A stretch of 64,000 nucleotides of DNA from Fratercula arctica (lineage: Eukaryota > Chordata > Aves > Charadriiformes > Alcidae). The stretch's first letter is position 1; each line of letters opens with the position of its first letter. The DNA is taken from NCBI GenBank assembly GCA_947846985.1, contig CANTUZ010000008.1:6222306-6286305 (forward strand). Reading direction: 5' to 3'. Under the pieces are notes generated by a model, which saw only the letters and a list, made by a program, of their open reading frames with translations, had not been told where the DNA came from and ran no database searches. The position numbers and the translations under genes are program-made. Below, in pieces: positions 1 to 12,591 of the stretch.

Positions 1-3000
1 ATGCTTTGGGAACAGAACGATTAAGATTTGAGAAGAAAAATTCAGTTAAAAGACACACATGCAAAATCCCTTCTTCGAGTATCATGCCTTACACTGAAGT
101 GGTGGTGACTTGGAGGAAGAGCATCTGACCTCCAGGACCACATGTCACAGAAATCTTCTGTCCCAAGCCCTGCTGCTCCCAGAATAATTTCTCTAAGGAG
201 TTAATAACCCGATGCAGCATCATGTAGACAACGCTTAGAGCTGCTAATATTATTAATAAGGATATTGTGACTTTCGGCAAACCAAATACAAAATATCAAT
301 GAACCAAACTGATGTTTGAAACTAAATATAGTTCACATTAGATTTTAAAGCTTTGAATTACATGAAGAGCTTCACAAGTTCTAGTTCAATCAACAGTAAT
401 TGCAATTTGCCTTCAGCTACCGTGTCTCTGTGTTATTTTTCCTTGTTGGTGTGGGAGATAACAAATGTGTGAATGACATTTCAGCCTGGTAATTGGGCCA
501 TTTATAGTTCCTTGTTAGTTCTTGCTGGATAAGGGCTGTGGTGCTGATTTTACATAAGGATCAAACACCTCATTAAAACCCCAGCGCTGAAAGCATGCCT
601 GCGATACCTGACTGCAAGACACGTGTTGCCAGGTAATACATGAAAAATAAGTGACTTTGTGCTTGCCATTCTCATTAAAAGATGGCACTTTTGACAACTA
701 AGACAATCCCTTAGTTTTCTTCTATATTGACCTCTCTTTTAGGGAAGGCTTTGTTGGTTCAAGTGGTGTTACCCCCTCTTTGTCCTGGCTTTGTTTTTTG
801 CAGGAGCTATGCCAGGGTGACCAGCTCACGGCCCCACACCAGCCCTGCTCCTCGCTCTTTGCTGGGGACAAGGCTGGTGCAAGGGGCCAGGCGACGTCGA
901 TGGTGCCTCTGTGCAAAGCCCTGACTGTGTCTGTCTCAGCCTGGATCTGCACATTGACACAGCGATTGCACAGTGCATCGTCTTCCTTGGGGTTTTTTCA
1001 GCATCTCCTGTGGTATGGTTTATTCCTCTTTATGTATCACCTACCTCCGTGGGTAGGTAAGCCAGGACAGAGAACTCCAGTCCTGTTTTCCTCCCCATCT
1101 TTCTTGGACAACTTTCACCCCAAAGGCTGTGGAGAAGTTCTGGATGTCACTTTAGAGTGAGATTTTTTTATTGTCTTTCTGTGAGGGTTAGGGGATTCCC
1201 TGGTACAGCTGGTGTGAATTAATTATAACTGGTTGTAGGAAGAAGACCAATTATTCTCAGTAGAAGAAAAAAAAAAAACAACAGATATTTTCAGACACAT
1301 AACTTTTACCAGGGGCACAGAGCTGTCATTCTTCCAGCTATGTCAACTGGTTTAGTAAAAGGTATTACCTCTCCCCCTGAAAACCTTGTTTCTCTTATAT
1401 TGTAAGACCATCACAGCTATTGCAATGCTACTATCATAATATTAGCAGGAAAATGTTAGCAGCATCTATTCAGCTGCAAGCCATTCCCTGATACCATCAG
1501 GGAATATGAATTTTTTACTTGGATGTATAAAAGCAAGATGCTCAGGTTATCAATATGGCTTTTGTAGAAAAAGATATTTCCCCACAACTATCCACCGAAG
1601 GTTTGTAGCATAGTTTTATGTAGCATAGTTGGGTTTTGGCTGCATTGTTTCACTGCGGCAGCTGCTGGAATTTTTCAGTAGCAAAATGGGAGGAGTTCAG
1701 TGAACATGTGGGAGGAAAAGTCTGTCTAGACTTGTCGAGATTGTCACTTAGGAAAAAACCTATGAGAAATATGGGTTGCATTTAGCACTATGCTAGCAGT
1801 GACTCGGAACCCTCTTTATTATTAAATTCATGGTGTTCGCAGCGCTCAAAAGTGAGTGCAAAATGTGCCTGACTTCTCTAATGGGTTTTGGAATCAGAAA
1901 AATATGTAAATGCCTGAAGATCTTTCCAGTGATGTTGTCATCATCCATCCGCATTACATTTTTGCCTTAAACTAGAAGACTACTTCATAGTGAATAGGAT
2001 GCTTAAAAGGGGAGGCTTCTGTTGCCTCTTTTATTGCTTATTAATGAAATCACAGCGCTCTCAGTCTGTTAAAGCTGCAGCCCTAAAATAAGGCTTGGCA
2101 GTGATAATTGCTTCTCTTCAATTTGGAATATATTAAGAAAGGGAGATTTTCTGCAATATTTTATGATTTGTGAACATTGTGTAATAATCATTGCCTGATT
2201 TGCTGAGAATTTGGAGTATTTGAAGCTTCTTAGGAGAATCAAACTTATTTCATGTTCCTTGAATTTCCAGGCATTGGGTCAGGAGGAGTGGCTGAAAAAC
2301 CCCAACAGATAATGATGAAAAATGTGAGTGCACTGAAGACTCTTAATGAAAGGACACTTTAGGAAGCCATTGTCTGGCTTAGTAGCTAAGAAAGCAGAGA
2401 GCAAGTGATTATAAAGAAATCATTTTGATTCTTGGACTGGGAGAAGCCCCTGGCTTGCACCAGGCTCAGCGTGCAGCCATATCTCTGGGCTCATCCCATG
2501 GATGTGCAGAGCAGATGTGGTCCACACAGCCTCTCCTGTGCCTGCAGGGCATGTTCCCAGCTAGGCTAAATCCCCCTGTGCGGGCCAACACTGCAAAGCC
2601 TGAGATGTTTACAGTGTTTTCCATATGAATTATGAAGCGATACTCATGGCCTTTTCATTACTTTGTTCAACTCATGAGAGTGCTCATGCCACTGCATGCG
2701 AACAACGTAGTAGTGTGGTAGGTCTCATCTGAACGCTGGCTTCATTGTAAGTTGAGGAATGTGCCTTAGTCACACGCATTTCTTTGCTCTGCCTTAGCAT
2801 GAGCCATCTATTCATGTCAATATTTTCTTTTGATAGGAAAGAAAAAATAAACAAAGTGGACATTATATCAGTTACCACCTCTTTTGTAAGAATCTTATTG
2901 CAGAGCTTTTGACAAAGATTGCAAATTTCCTGGTGGATCTGTGCTTGACCAGGCACGTGTCCTTAGAGAGACAAGGCTAGGATGTCTTATGTCCCAGAGT

Positions 3001-4875
3001 GTCTTTTTCTGATGTTCCAGAGAAAACCAAAGTTGGTTACAAAGGGATAGAATAATTTCTTGTAAAGCTATGGGAACTATGCTTGATATAGTAAACCATT
3101 TTAAGTAAACAATTTTAGAATTGGTCAAAGCTGATTATTCAACTAAGTCCTGCGGGATCAAAGAAAATAATGAAAACAATTAATCAAGAGTTATTGGAGG
3201 AAGTGTTTTGGAACAGCCAAATAGGTTAAAATTTAAAATGGCAAATGGCATAGTGTTGTTTCTTAATGTGTATCAAGATTAACTGTCCCCTCCTTTCTGG
3301 TTGCATAATCCCACCTCAAGTGTACAGGAGAAGTGTACGGTAGAGAAGCTGACGATATTTTGTCTTACAGCATCCTCTAATTATTCCATAAAAGCATTAC
3401 AAGACACATTTGAATGTAACTCCTTGGCAGAGCTTTGGTTCACTCGACCTCTTCCAAGCCAGTGAAAAAAAAAAAGCAGCTAAAAGAGCAGGGTGGTTTG
3501 GGTGAGGCTGTGTCCCAGCATCTCTGGGGGGACTGACCGCGCTCTTCCCTTATCCACAGGGGCTTGTGCTCGCCAGGCATCACCACATATCTCACAGCAT
3601 GAGAAACCACTTCTACCAGGCACTGGCTGATAAAAATCCTCACTCCCTTCCTTTTAGCCATTTCCCCAGTGTTTCCATGGAATTACCACGCCAGCAGGAT
3701 CGGGTCATGACTAGCTAATATGCTGCAACACGTGCAGTTGGGTTATAATTTTTACTGAGCTTGGTGGTTGCGTGTCCTTTGTCTGGGCAGAAATTACTGC
3801 ATATTGTGAAAGTTTCCATTTTATTTTGTTCATGCAGGACATTTCTTGTGCTACACCTTTCATTTTTTGAGGGTTTGAAAAGGAGCCGAAATGCTGTTTC
3901 AGGTCAGTTCATTCTTATTTGAACAAAGAAAGACTTCCAGCTTTAAGCATGTCTTCTTAAATTCAGTTCTCACAAAGGCTTTGCATGGAGTGATCACCAA
4001 AGCAGGTATTGTCTCTTTTTAAGTATCTTTGTAAGGATATTTCTTTCTAGTTTTGGCAAAGAAATTGCTTAAGAATTGCCAGATAATGACTGCCTAAAGA
4101 ATATTAATGTTTTTTAGCTTTTTGACTCTGTAGTCAGTTAAAGGAAGATCAAAATGACACAAAAATATAATTTTCAGAACTATCATTTTAAAAAGTTTTG
4201 TAATTTTGATTGCAGCAAAACATGAAACATCTGAAAATAGACACATCAGAAGAACATACCATTTGGGGGTTGTTAAGAAATGTATGTAAGTTTTCACCTT
4301 TAAGCAGGCAGACAGATTTAGCAGTAAGAAACTTCTACAAGACGTTTGTCAGTGGTAAATGTTCTTAACATTTGACGAATTAAGAGTTTAGAACGCTTAT
4401 AAAAAGGATTAATTTTACTAAGAATTTTTCAAGCCCACACAAAGGCTTCCAGAAGTGAGATCTTTTCCTACAAATGAGGATGAGAAAGGAGCCATAAGCG
4501 TGCCAGTTTGGGGGTTTGTTCTTCTCCTGCTCTTGGAGCAGGAAGGGCATCTCAAACTCCTGGCCACAGGCTGCTGGTGGCCATGCCGTGGCGGGTTAGA
4601 AGACACTGAGGTAAGACGAGGGTAGCTGAGGAGCTGCAAAAGGCCTTCTGCTTTGTACAGCATAGATAAGACTCCCAGCGTCTGATTTTTCATGATGTAC
4701 GGTGGAAGAAAAAAGTACATGAATCAGAGACGCACCTCACCGTGCAACTTCAGCTTTACATATGCTCTTCTCTGAGATAGCAACATCATCATTAGCGTAC
4801 TCAGCCAGGGGCAGAAGCTCAACATATCTCACACAGGGCTATTTAGATTTTAAGCTTAAGAAGATCTTAAGCAGG

Positions 4876-4938
4876 TTTTGTTTGGGATTTTGGTTTGGGT
4901 TTTTTTTGGTTGGTTGGGGTTTTTTTGTGGATTTTTTT
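4876..4938 (+). repeat. T/G-rich low-complexity tract
   Basis: About 60 bases made almost wholly of T and G, with several runs of two to four G separated by T runs (for example GGTTGGTTGGGG). On the plus strand it could form a weak two-tier G-quadruplex. It is more simply a degenerate (TTTGG)-like simple repeat. Confidence 0.7.
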
Positions 4939-7001
4939 TCAAACCATCTCTCTCAAAGCTTTCACCATTCCCACCCACGAGACCAAGTCTCTCAAGTGAA
5001 GAATGACTTTGCAGATCCGTTTTACATCCAAGCCCAATGGAAAGGCCGTGTGCCCTCTTCATCTAGTGGGTAGGAATAAAAGCCAAACAAACCAGTCCCC
5101 AAAGCCATACCTAGTCCTTTCTCTCTTTGACTTTCAGATGAAGAGTTCCACCTGTGTGTGTCCTGCCAGCTCTCACAGACATCATCTTCATCTTCTCCCA
5201 TCTCCTCTCCCTCAAAACCACCTCTCAGAATTTCTGACTGTGACCATATATATTAGAAGTCCTAGACTGATGGAGGGTAACTGCCCAGGCCAGGCTTTGG
5301 TCTTTTCCCACCTCTCCTGTCGTCTCCTTTCCCTGTTCTCATCGTGAGTGCTGGATGGGTCTAATCACTCTCCGATCTCCTTTGGTCTCTTGCTGTCCCA
5401 GCTACCCCAGGCCAGGGCACTTCTGGTGGCCCTCCAGGGTCACGAGGAGAGAAAGCAGAAGGAAACGTATGTGCTTAAAGCCCATCTCACACTACAAGGA
5501 CACAGGTAAAGAGCCTACCCCCCTCACCTTGTTTTTACAGTTGTCATCTTTAAAGCTCACCTTAAGCTTTATCTGGCTAGATGTGAGCCTTTCCAGAAAG
5601 CTAGGTAGAATTCTGCATATAAACTGTTAAAGATTTATGGCTTTGCTGTGTTTGCAGAGTCCTTTATAACTTGGAAATTATTAAGTTACTATCAAATGTA
5701 GTATTCCACGAGTATCATGTTGCAATATTTGTTTTGCATATGTTATGCATGTAATGCTTCTTTTAATGGAATTTTTACAAAGATATGTAGAGTTAAATAT
5801 TCTTATAGATAATCCCAGTCTCCTTGTGTGTTTGTTAAAGATTGCTATCATTTAATTTAAATACATAGGTTTCTTTTTCTAAGCAAAACAAGATTTTCTA
5901 ATTGATAAAAGGGATACATACAGCTGTGCATTTCCTATATTTTACAATACCTTTCAGCAATAGTCTTCAGAGTCAAGTAGTTATTAAAATCAAATATGAA
6001 AAAAAGTACTATAGATGTTGTCTGAGTCATGGAGACTTTGATTTAATAAGTACTAAGATGTTCGGGTTTCCAACTCTACTAAACTATAGTTCTCTGAGAA
6101 TCAAATCGTTCAGGTTCCCTTGAAAATTTCTGGCCTTAAAACTTAGAATGAGTTTTTGTCAGAGCGAAGTTAATGCTTCATCTTTTCTAGGTTATTAAGT
6201 TTTAGTCTTACACTACCAGTAAGAACAGTGATAGGTACATAGAGAGGGCAATTGACTGTCTCAAAAGGTTAACCGTCTTCTGGCTGAAAATGAATACAAT
6301 TACTCACCAAAAAGCAAATGACTAAAGCCCTCATCTGAGGAGGTTTCAAATGCGACTTGAATAGACACTGTGCAGCCGAGGAAGGATGGAATTTATAGAA
6401 AGGAATAAAAAAAAATCTCAAGAAATGAAAGATTAAAGTGATTCATGGTACTGTTCCAAAACAATGTAGATATTATTTTGGCTTTGGGAAGAGAATACAC
6501 TATTTACTGTCCTTTATGAACTTGGTTGCCTTGAAGTTGTATTAATTTGTTTAGCTACATGGTGGAAGGTAGTGGAATAAGAGAAAGAAACAGGTCACTC
6601 CATGGATCAGTTCATCCCTGTTTGCAGTATCACGAGAAAAGATTATTTACCAAATTGAACAGAACATTAGGTATTGTTCTTTTCGGACCAAGCCTGGCTC
6701 TGTTAAAACCAGGACATAATTGCATGGGATTGTGTGGCAGTAAGAGATGCAGAAACTGTCGACTAACTCCTGTGAATTAGCATAAAATAGTAAAAATAAT
6801 GGAAACACAAAATAATTTGGACAATCAAGGGTGTTTAAATCAACCTGATGTGGTAGGTCTTGTAGCATTTTCAAATTAGGATTTTTTTTTACCCTTTGAT
6901 ATTTTTCTTGTGGTTGGAAAGAAAAATAGCGTCTTGTCCGAAACAAAACTTTTCTTTCTAAAATATTGAAATGAAATATTTTCAAAATATTCCACTAGAT
7001 T

Positions 7002-7025
7002 AAAAAAAAAAAAAAAAAAAAAAAA
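7002..7025. repeat. Poly(A) homopolymer, 24 A
   Basis: An uninterrupted run of 24 A, the longest homopolymer noticed in the window. A poly(A) run can mark the 3' end of a retroposed transcript, but I recognise no retrocopy upstream and see no clear target-site duplication, so it is listed only as a homopolymer. Confidence 0.9.
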
Positions 7026-7983
7026 GCCAAACCCTTTACAATTTGAGTAAAAATTGCAGAGGAGTTTTCTGCCCCAACCTCTGTGACTCTGTGCCCCAAA
7101 AGCTCCAAAACCACCATGTACAAAAACCTACTTTTCTTCCCTTTCTTTTCATTACACCCATGTTTTCTTTAGAGACATCTCATGTTCGTAATTGTGGGGA
7201 CATTGCACAACACTGGTGCTTGTCCTACAGCATTTGATTGTTACTGCTTAAAAGCAAAGAAAGTGGATAAAATAATCCAGGTCGCTCTTCTGTCTTTTTG
7301 CCAGACAAAGGCAGAAACACGGCCCGAAAATGTTTGTAAGTCATAGTTGCTGGCCCTTCTCAGTAGCAACATTTTCTGGGTATGCAACTCGGCACCCTCA
7401 TGTGTGACCTGTAGAAATGCCGAGCGCTTGCAGATGCAGCTGATGAGAATAGGAGGGGTGCACTGCACACTGCACATACCCAATGTCACATAACGCTGAG
7501 CACTCTAAAAAATTCAGATCCCAAAGGTCCCAGACTGGACATCCAAAATTAGCAAACCGTTTTGACCTTCATCTGTTTGTACTTCAGTTTCCTGCAATAA
7601 AATTCGCAGGTTACCATCCTGTCATTGCCGTGCTGATGTGAAGATCAAATGGACGCTCCACACAAAATTGGGGAAATAATGAACGTAGTTTGAAAGTCAG
7701 CGAGGAGTTTAGCAGGTCTGTCCTCAGGACAATGTTTAAACAGTGCTGGTAAATATGATACAGCCACACAATTAACAGTGGGGCTGAAATAAAATATTGA
7801 CTAGTTGTACTCATTAAAGGAGCCCTGGTTGATCCATGCACCAAAGGAGTCAAGGGTCCTACAGAAATAATAGCACGTCACGATGTAATTACAGATCGCA
7901 TCAATATAGTGCACAAGAGAGCAAAAAAGAAGGTTGCCCAGACAATGTGGCTTATGAATGCTTGACTTTGCAATATTAATGAC

Positions 7984-8008
7984 AAATGTTAATAAATTAT
8001 TAACATTT
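7984..8008. repeat. Perfect 12-bp inverted repeat with one central base
   Basis: The arm AAATGTTAATAA (7984-7995) is followed by a single A (7996) and the exact reverse complement TTATTAACATTT (7997-8008). It could extrude as a small cruciform or bind a dimeric factor. The half-sites GTTAAT and ATTAAC resemble homeodomain (HNF1-like) half-sites, but the spacing is 5 bp rather than the usual 1. Confidence 0.8.
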
Positions 8009-8295
8009 ATATTTCGTGTGTGGTGGGTATGAAATGTCACAGAAAGCTTATCTAACCTTTCTGTCAGGTGTGGTTTGGCAAGGCACAGACCTGGTTCAAT
8101 AGTTGAGACACATGCAAGTCGCATCCACCCAGGCTTTCTTGGGACCCTAAACTACCTCACCTGAGCTCCTACTAGGAACAGTTTTTCTCCTACCACAGAA
8201 AACAAGATGAGGGGTTTAAATCAAAGCAAGCTTTGCTGGGGGGAAAGGAAATCCAGAGAAATCGTAAGTTTGGAAAAAAACTCGAAGAAGAAGTT

Positions 8296-8346
8296 CATAG
8301 AATCATAGAATTGCCTAGGTTGGAAGGGACTGTTCAGATCATCTAG
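8296..8346 (-). mobile_element. CR1 LINE 3' tail, minus strand, strongly 5'-truncated
   Basis: Begins with CATAGAATCATAGAATT, the reverse complement of the ATTCTATG-type terminal repeat of avian CR1, followed by GGTTGGAAGGGAC and ATCATCTAG, the conserved CR1 3' UTR block. Similarity stops after about 50 bases, so this is a severely 5'-truncated insertion, the usual outcome of CR1 target-primed reverse transcription. The following 120 bases are moderately GC-rich but I could not align them with CR1. Confidence 0.85.
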
Positions 8347-10317
8347 TTGATAGCAGATAAACCTACCCTGCCCTCAGGGACTTGGGTACCAAACCTGAAT
8401 GCTGTGTTCCTCCTCATCAGGAGCTGTGAAAGCAGCCCCTTTATAAGCTACTGCCCCTGGTTCCCTCGGTCTTATAGTAATAAAATTGACAGTAATGGTT
8501 TACAGAGAGTTAAGAAAATGAAATGCTAACATCATTACATCATTAAAAAATAGAAGATTATGTCAGGATATTGAAGGACAATAAGATATGTGGCTTCATC
8601 TCATGAAAACATGCTACCGCTCTGTGGGTTGTTGTCCAGAAATACATTTTGCAGGGCTAGACCATTTCCTCAGCCTGAAAACTAAGCGGAGAAGTTTTCT
8701 TCAAATTCCTCATACATGTGAGTGCAAGAGACAACCAGAGTTTTGTAGCGACACAGCTCTCATGATCTGGAGGCCAGGTAACTGCATTGCTCGCGCAGCT
8801 CCGTGCACTGTTGGAGAGGACACGTCATGACAGCAGTGGGTAATGTCGACAACGTGGACAATCTACTGTGTAGCAAGGTACTGAGCTCCAAGAGGTAGGG
8901 AATTGCTCATCCAGCTGGCTGGCATGAAATGTGAAGGGCTAAAAGTTTTCATACTGAAAACTGTGTTTTCCAGTGAGCAGTAAGTAACTGAAGCTAAACG
9001 TATCCCAGTACTCCACTGGCAGCAGATAAAGCCTACTGGGTTTTCTGCATGGAAAAAAAAAAGTTTCAAAGGTTGCACTGAGAAAAGGCATAGGCTAATT
9101 TCTTTCTTAGTTTTCAGACAAAATTCGGAATTTTTAGCGCTGTTTGCTTAAGCAACAATTGACTGCTGGTACAATATCCATAGGTTTTTGCTGGATTTAA
9201 TTGATTTCACTTATTTAGGCATAAAGCATGGCAGTTAGCTCTGGTATAAACCTGCTAGCTTCAGTTTCTTGCCTCTGAGACATATGCAACCTATTCTGTC
9301 CACCAGATCCAGTGGGGGGTACCGTCTGGATGAACAAAAGTCGCAGCTGATTTGGAGCTATGCCTTTGTATCTTCTGGCTTTTAATAACAAAGAAGTTAT
9401 GACTTTTTCCTTTCTTTTTCCTTTCTGCTTCTGATTGATCTTAACTGACCCACAGCATTTCGTACGAAATGCAAGCTTTTTCCTAAAGCTCTTCTGAGCA
9501 TATGTCATGTTGTTTCCTAAACTCGTTAACAGCTCCATCTGTTTTGCAATCTTCATTTTCAAACATCATAAGATATTCAGGAATAGTAAAAGGTCATTTA
9601 GGCCTTGCAGCTTTGTTCTCTCTTTCTCTGAGACTTTCGTACCCAGCCATTTTACATTCTGTCTGGTCTCTTGGGCAATATATTTTAATAAGCCTCTGAT
9701 GCAGAACTTAATTATCTGAATCTGAAAATCCAAGCTCCTAAGCATCCTTTTCCTCCTCTTCTTCAGAAAGCCTCAAAAATACAGAGAAGTACATAATTTT
9801 TTTAATTACAATTTGTTTTCTTTTGGCCATTAGCTGAACTTTAGTAATGTGTTTAGAAGCGAGTCATTTTACAGTTTACATGAGCAGTATTAATTATTGC
9901 TAGGTGGTTGCTGCCCGCTCAGCGCTGCACCTGGGGGCTTTGCTGGTGGGATGTGATTGTCTTCTCCTGCCAGGGGCTCTGGAGCAGCCGGGGTCGGAGT
10001 TGCCCGTGGAGACGCTGCTGTGTACAAGGGAATCTCAGGATATAAAACATAAAACTGACTGTGCTGGACTAAGCTACGGCACCATCCGGTTCAGTATTTC
10101 ATCTCCGGCAGCGGCTATTAGCAAATGCCTAAGGAATAAGAGCACACCTGCAGTTTGGCACTTCTGCTCTCACCCTCGCAGCTTAGCGGGGTCTGAGCCG
10201 GAGGTTGTATCCGCATCTTATGTAGATTAGCCACAGAAGTGCGCTCCTTCCGTTTATTAGTTTAATTGCCTTTGAACCTTTTTGTGATTTTAGCATCTGT
10301 CACACCCTATAATAATC
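8347..10317. other. Unassigned DNA with a CpG-rich 3' part
   Basis: No recognisable gene. The part from about 9900 to 10260 is GC-richer than its surroundings and holds about 16 CpG dinucleotides in roughly 350 bases; it is treated as a finding. A 108-codon open frame over it starts with GTG, not ATG, and has no recognisable domain. Confidence 0.5.
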
Positions 10318-10628
10318 AGTTCCACAGTTTAATTGTGGATGTGTGAAAAAAACTCTGCCCTTTGCCTGTTCTTAAATTACATACATTAATTTAGTGCACC
10401 CTCCCAAACTCTTCTGTGGTAAGAAATGGCAAATAATTGCTCCCTATTAGCTTTTTCTATGTTGTTCATAGCTTTCCCTGTGACATCCCACCTCGGCCAT
10501 CTCTTTCCCAAACAGATTACATACCAGCCTGTTTAATCTCTCCTAACATGGAGGCTGTTCCCTATATCTAATAGTCTTTAGATTTTTTCTATTCACCTTT
10601 CCTAGCACTCCTATGTATCTCCCATTAA
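10318..10628 (-). mobile_element. Ancient (reptile-type) CR1/L3-like LINE fragment, minus strand
   Basis: Several blocks, in the right order, match the minus strand of old sauropsid CR1 elements. They are a 'GTTCCACAG...GTG' block (10319), a 'GTGTGAAAAAAACT' block (10340), a 'CTCCCTATTAGCTTTTTC' block (10440), and 'TTTAATCTCTCCTAACATGG' followed by 'GGCTGTTCC' (10532-10560). The divergence is high and the reading frame is lost. This corresponds to the C-terminal ORF2/3' region of old amniote CR1 (the type abundant in turtles and crocodilians), clearly older than the bird-specific CR1 copies nearby. Family recognition is from memory; the order of blocks makes chance unlikely. Confidence 0.7.
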
Positions 10629-12590
10629 ATAACTACCTACTTGGTTTCTAGTCTGAGTCCTATCAGTTGAATTGTATAAAGTCAACTCTATGTAATACAT
10701 GTAAGAAAAACTGTTCTAAAACCGTGCTTTGATGTTACTTCAGATATAACTTTAGACTAGAGATCAAACTAAAGCGCTAAACAGGGTCCCAGCGTGAATA
10801 CATACATTTCATGGAGCAGTACTTAGGTTTCTTTTACAGAAGACAGTTCCACAATTCCAGTTTCAAACAAATCTGAGACGTGCAAGGTACGAGCGAAATG
10901 AGAGCAGGACCCTTGAATTCTGTATTTGTTCCCTTTATATGAGAAAATACAGTCCTTTCCCTCGTTCGCTGCTCATTGTTATGCATTGGGCAACAGACCT
11001 TGCTGTGGCAGAAACCCCAGATCCCCGTAACCAGGAGCAAGTTATCCATGGAGCAGGAATGGGGAGTGACTCCTAAATTGCTTTTACAGAAACTAATTTC
11101 TGAGGAAGGCTTCTGAGGATTTGTACTAATTATATTTGAAATATTTACTTATACTTAAAGATAGTTCAAAATCTGATTTTATAAACCAATCATCCCTTGG
11201 CACCCAGATTTTAATTAAAAATGGGTTACACCTCTTGTGCAGCCCACTGAGAAGATGGTCTCAGGCTGTTCCTCTGGTACATTTGCAGCCGGTGGAGCAA
11301 GAGCATGAAGAATGTTGCTCACAGGCATGAGTGGTGTTGCTTGCAGACCAAACTTAGAAAAACAGTGGGTTTTGTTATGTTGTGTGGTTAAAGGCTCAGC
11401 CCCCCGCACACTTGAAGGGACCCAGGGCACAACGGCGCAAGAGGTTTTGTGGGATGTTGAGGGATGAAACCAAAGGTGGGGGAAATCATAAGTCAGGGCT
11501 GGCTCTGGAGACCAGTGGGTCTGTGGGATGGCTGCTGAAGGCATGGGGGTCCACATCATTGGCTACAGGCAAGATCAGAAGGTCTAGAGGTTGGCTGGGA
11601 CACCTGCTTGTGTGTGTGTGTGTCTTTGTGTGAGGCAGCGTGAAGACAGGAGTATCCAGGACTAGCTACTGGGTGGACTAGGTGTGTAAGTCCAGCTGCT
11701 GGAGGGACCCACACCACGTATATGCATGTACTTCCCAAGAATGGACCTTCACCCAGATCAGCCAGAGAAGGAGACAGGATGAGGCTATTGGTACCATCTG
11801 TGTTTACGTGAGTGTTACTGTGTCAACTTGTACGTGTGTGTTGTATATGTGTGTTTGTGGTGTGCCTGCCAGGAATACGTGTTCAGCCCCACTGCTGGTT
11901 GGGTCTCAGGGCATGGAGCTGCAGCAGCCTCATCTCCACTTGTAAGATTTCTACAGGGGAATTAGGAAAAATAGCTTGTAGACAGAAAATTGCTAATTGG
12001 CCCAATGAGAGTTCCTTTCGTCTGTGTGTGTATTCTGCTTTTAGCTGTTGGAATTTGCTTGGTTAAATCAAAGCATGTAGCTAATGCAGGTTCTTCAAGT
12101 GAGTGCTGATGGCTCAGGCTTCAGGTTCCTGGTAGATTTATTCAAGATTAAAGAAAATTCAATGATTTACTGAAGGTGCATTAGAAGTTAGGTCCAGTCT
12201 ACTGAATTTGTACAGCTTTGATGGAATTGTCTATGATGTATCAGTTGGCCCAGATACCAGAAATATTTTTAAAATGCAAGCACAGAGTTTTTCTTTGGCT
12301 TTGTTTCTTAGAGTCTATGGCTGTAAGTTTAAATGTACAAATCAGTATCTCCCCTAACCTTCCTCGGCATGTCCCCAGCTAACCTGCTTTAGCAGAATGA
12401 TCAGCCTTGCTGTGATTCTGTCAGAGATATGATAAGTAAATTACAGGCTGCATGTTACCTTTTATTTTTACCAAAAAAGAAACCTACAGCCAAGTGGTAG
12501 GTACCACACTGATTATCTCTACATTTTTACTGCCTTAAAGGTGGTTAAATAATATGTTATATTTTCTTTTGAATAATAATAACATACTTC
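10629..12590. other. Unassigned DNA with short TG repeats
   Basis: No gene recognised. Contains TG-rich simple sequence at about 11607-11632 and again loosely at 11805-11870. Open frames are short and without known domains. Confidence 0.55.
11607..11632. repeat. (TG)n microsatellite, short and interrupted
   Basis: About 26 bases of alternating T and G, interrupted by TCTT. A common vertebrate dinucleotide repeat. Confidence 0.8.
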
Positions 12591-12591
12591 T

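Larger units (their letters stand above)
1..8295. other. Single-copy AT-rich DNA, no recognisable gene
   Basis: I see no recognisable gene, RNA gene or young transposon in this stretch. The open frames here are short, lack recognisable domains, and occur on both strands at the density expected by chance. Local structures are listed separately: a T/G-rich tract near 4.9 kb, an A24 tract near 7.0 kb and a palindrome near 8.0 kb. Two exon-like segments near 5.1-5.5 kb are given as findings only. The segment could be intergenic or intronic; nothing visible separates these. Confidence 0.6.

Noticed and set aside
780..1160. 126-codon plus-strand open frame
   Set aside because: No domain, overlapping open frames on both strands, no supporting signals.
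9904..10230. 108-codon plus-strand open frame with a signal-peptide-like start
   Set aside because: It starts with GTG, not ATG, shows no known domain, and lies in a GC-rich patch where stop codons are naturally rarer.
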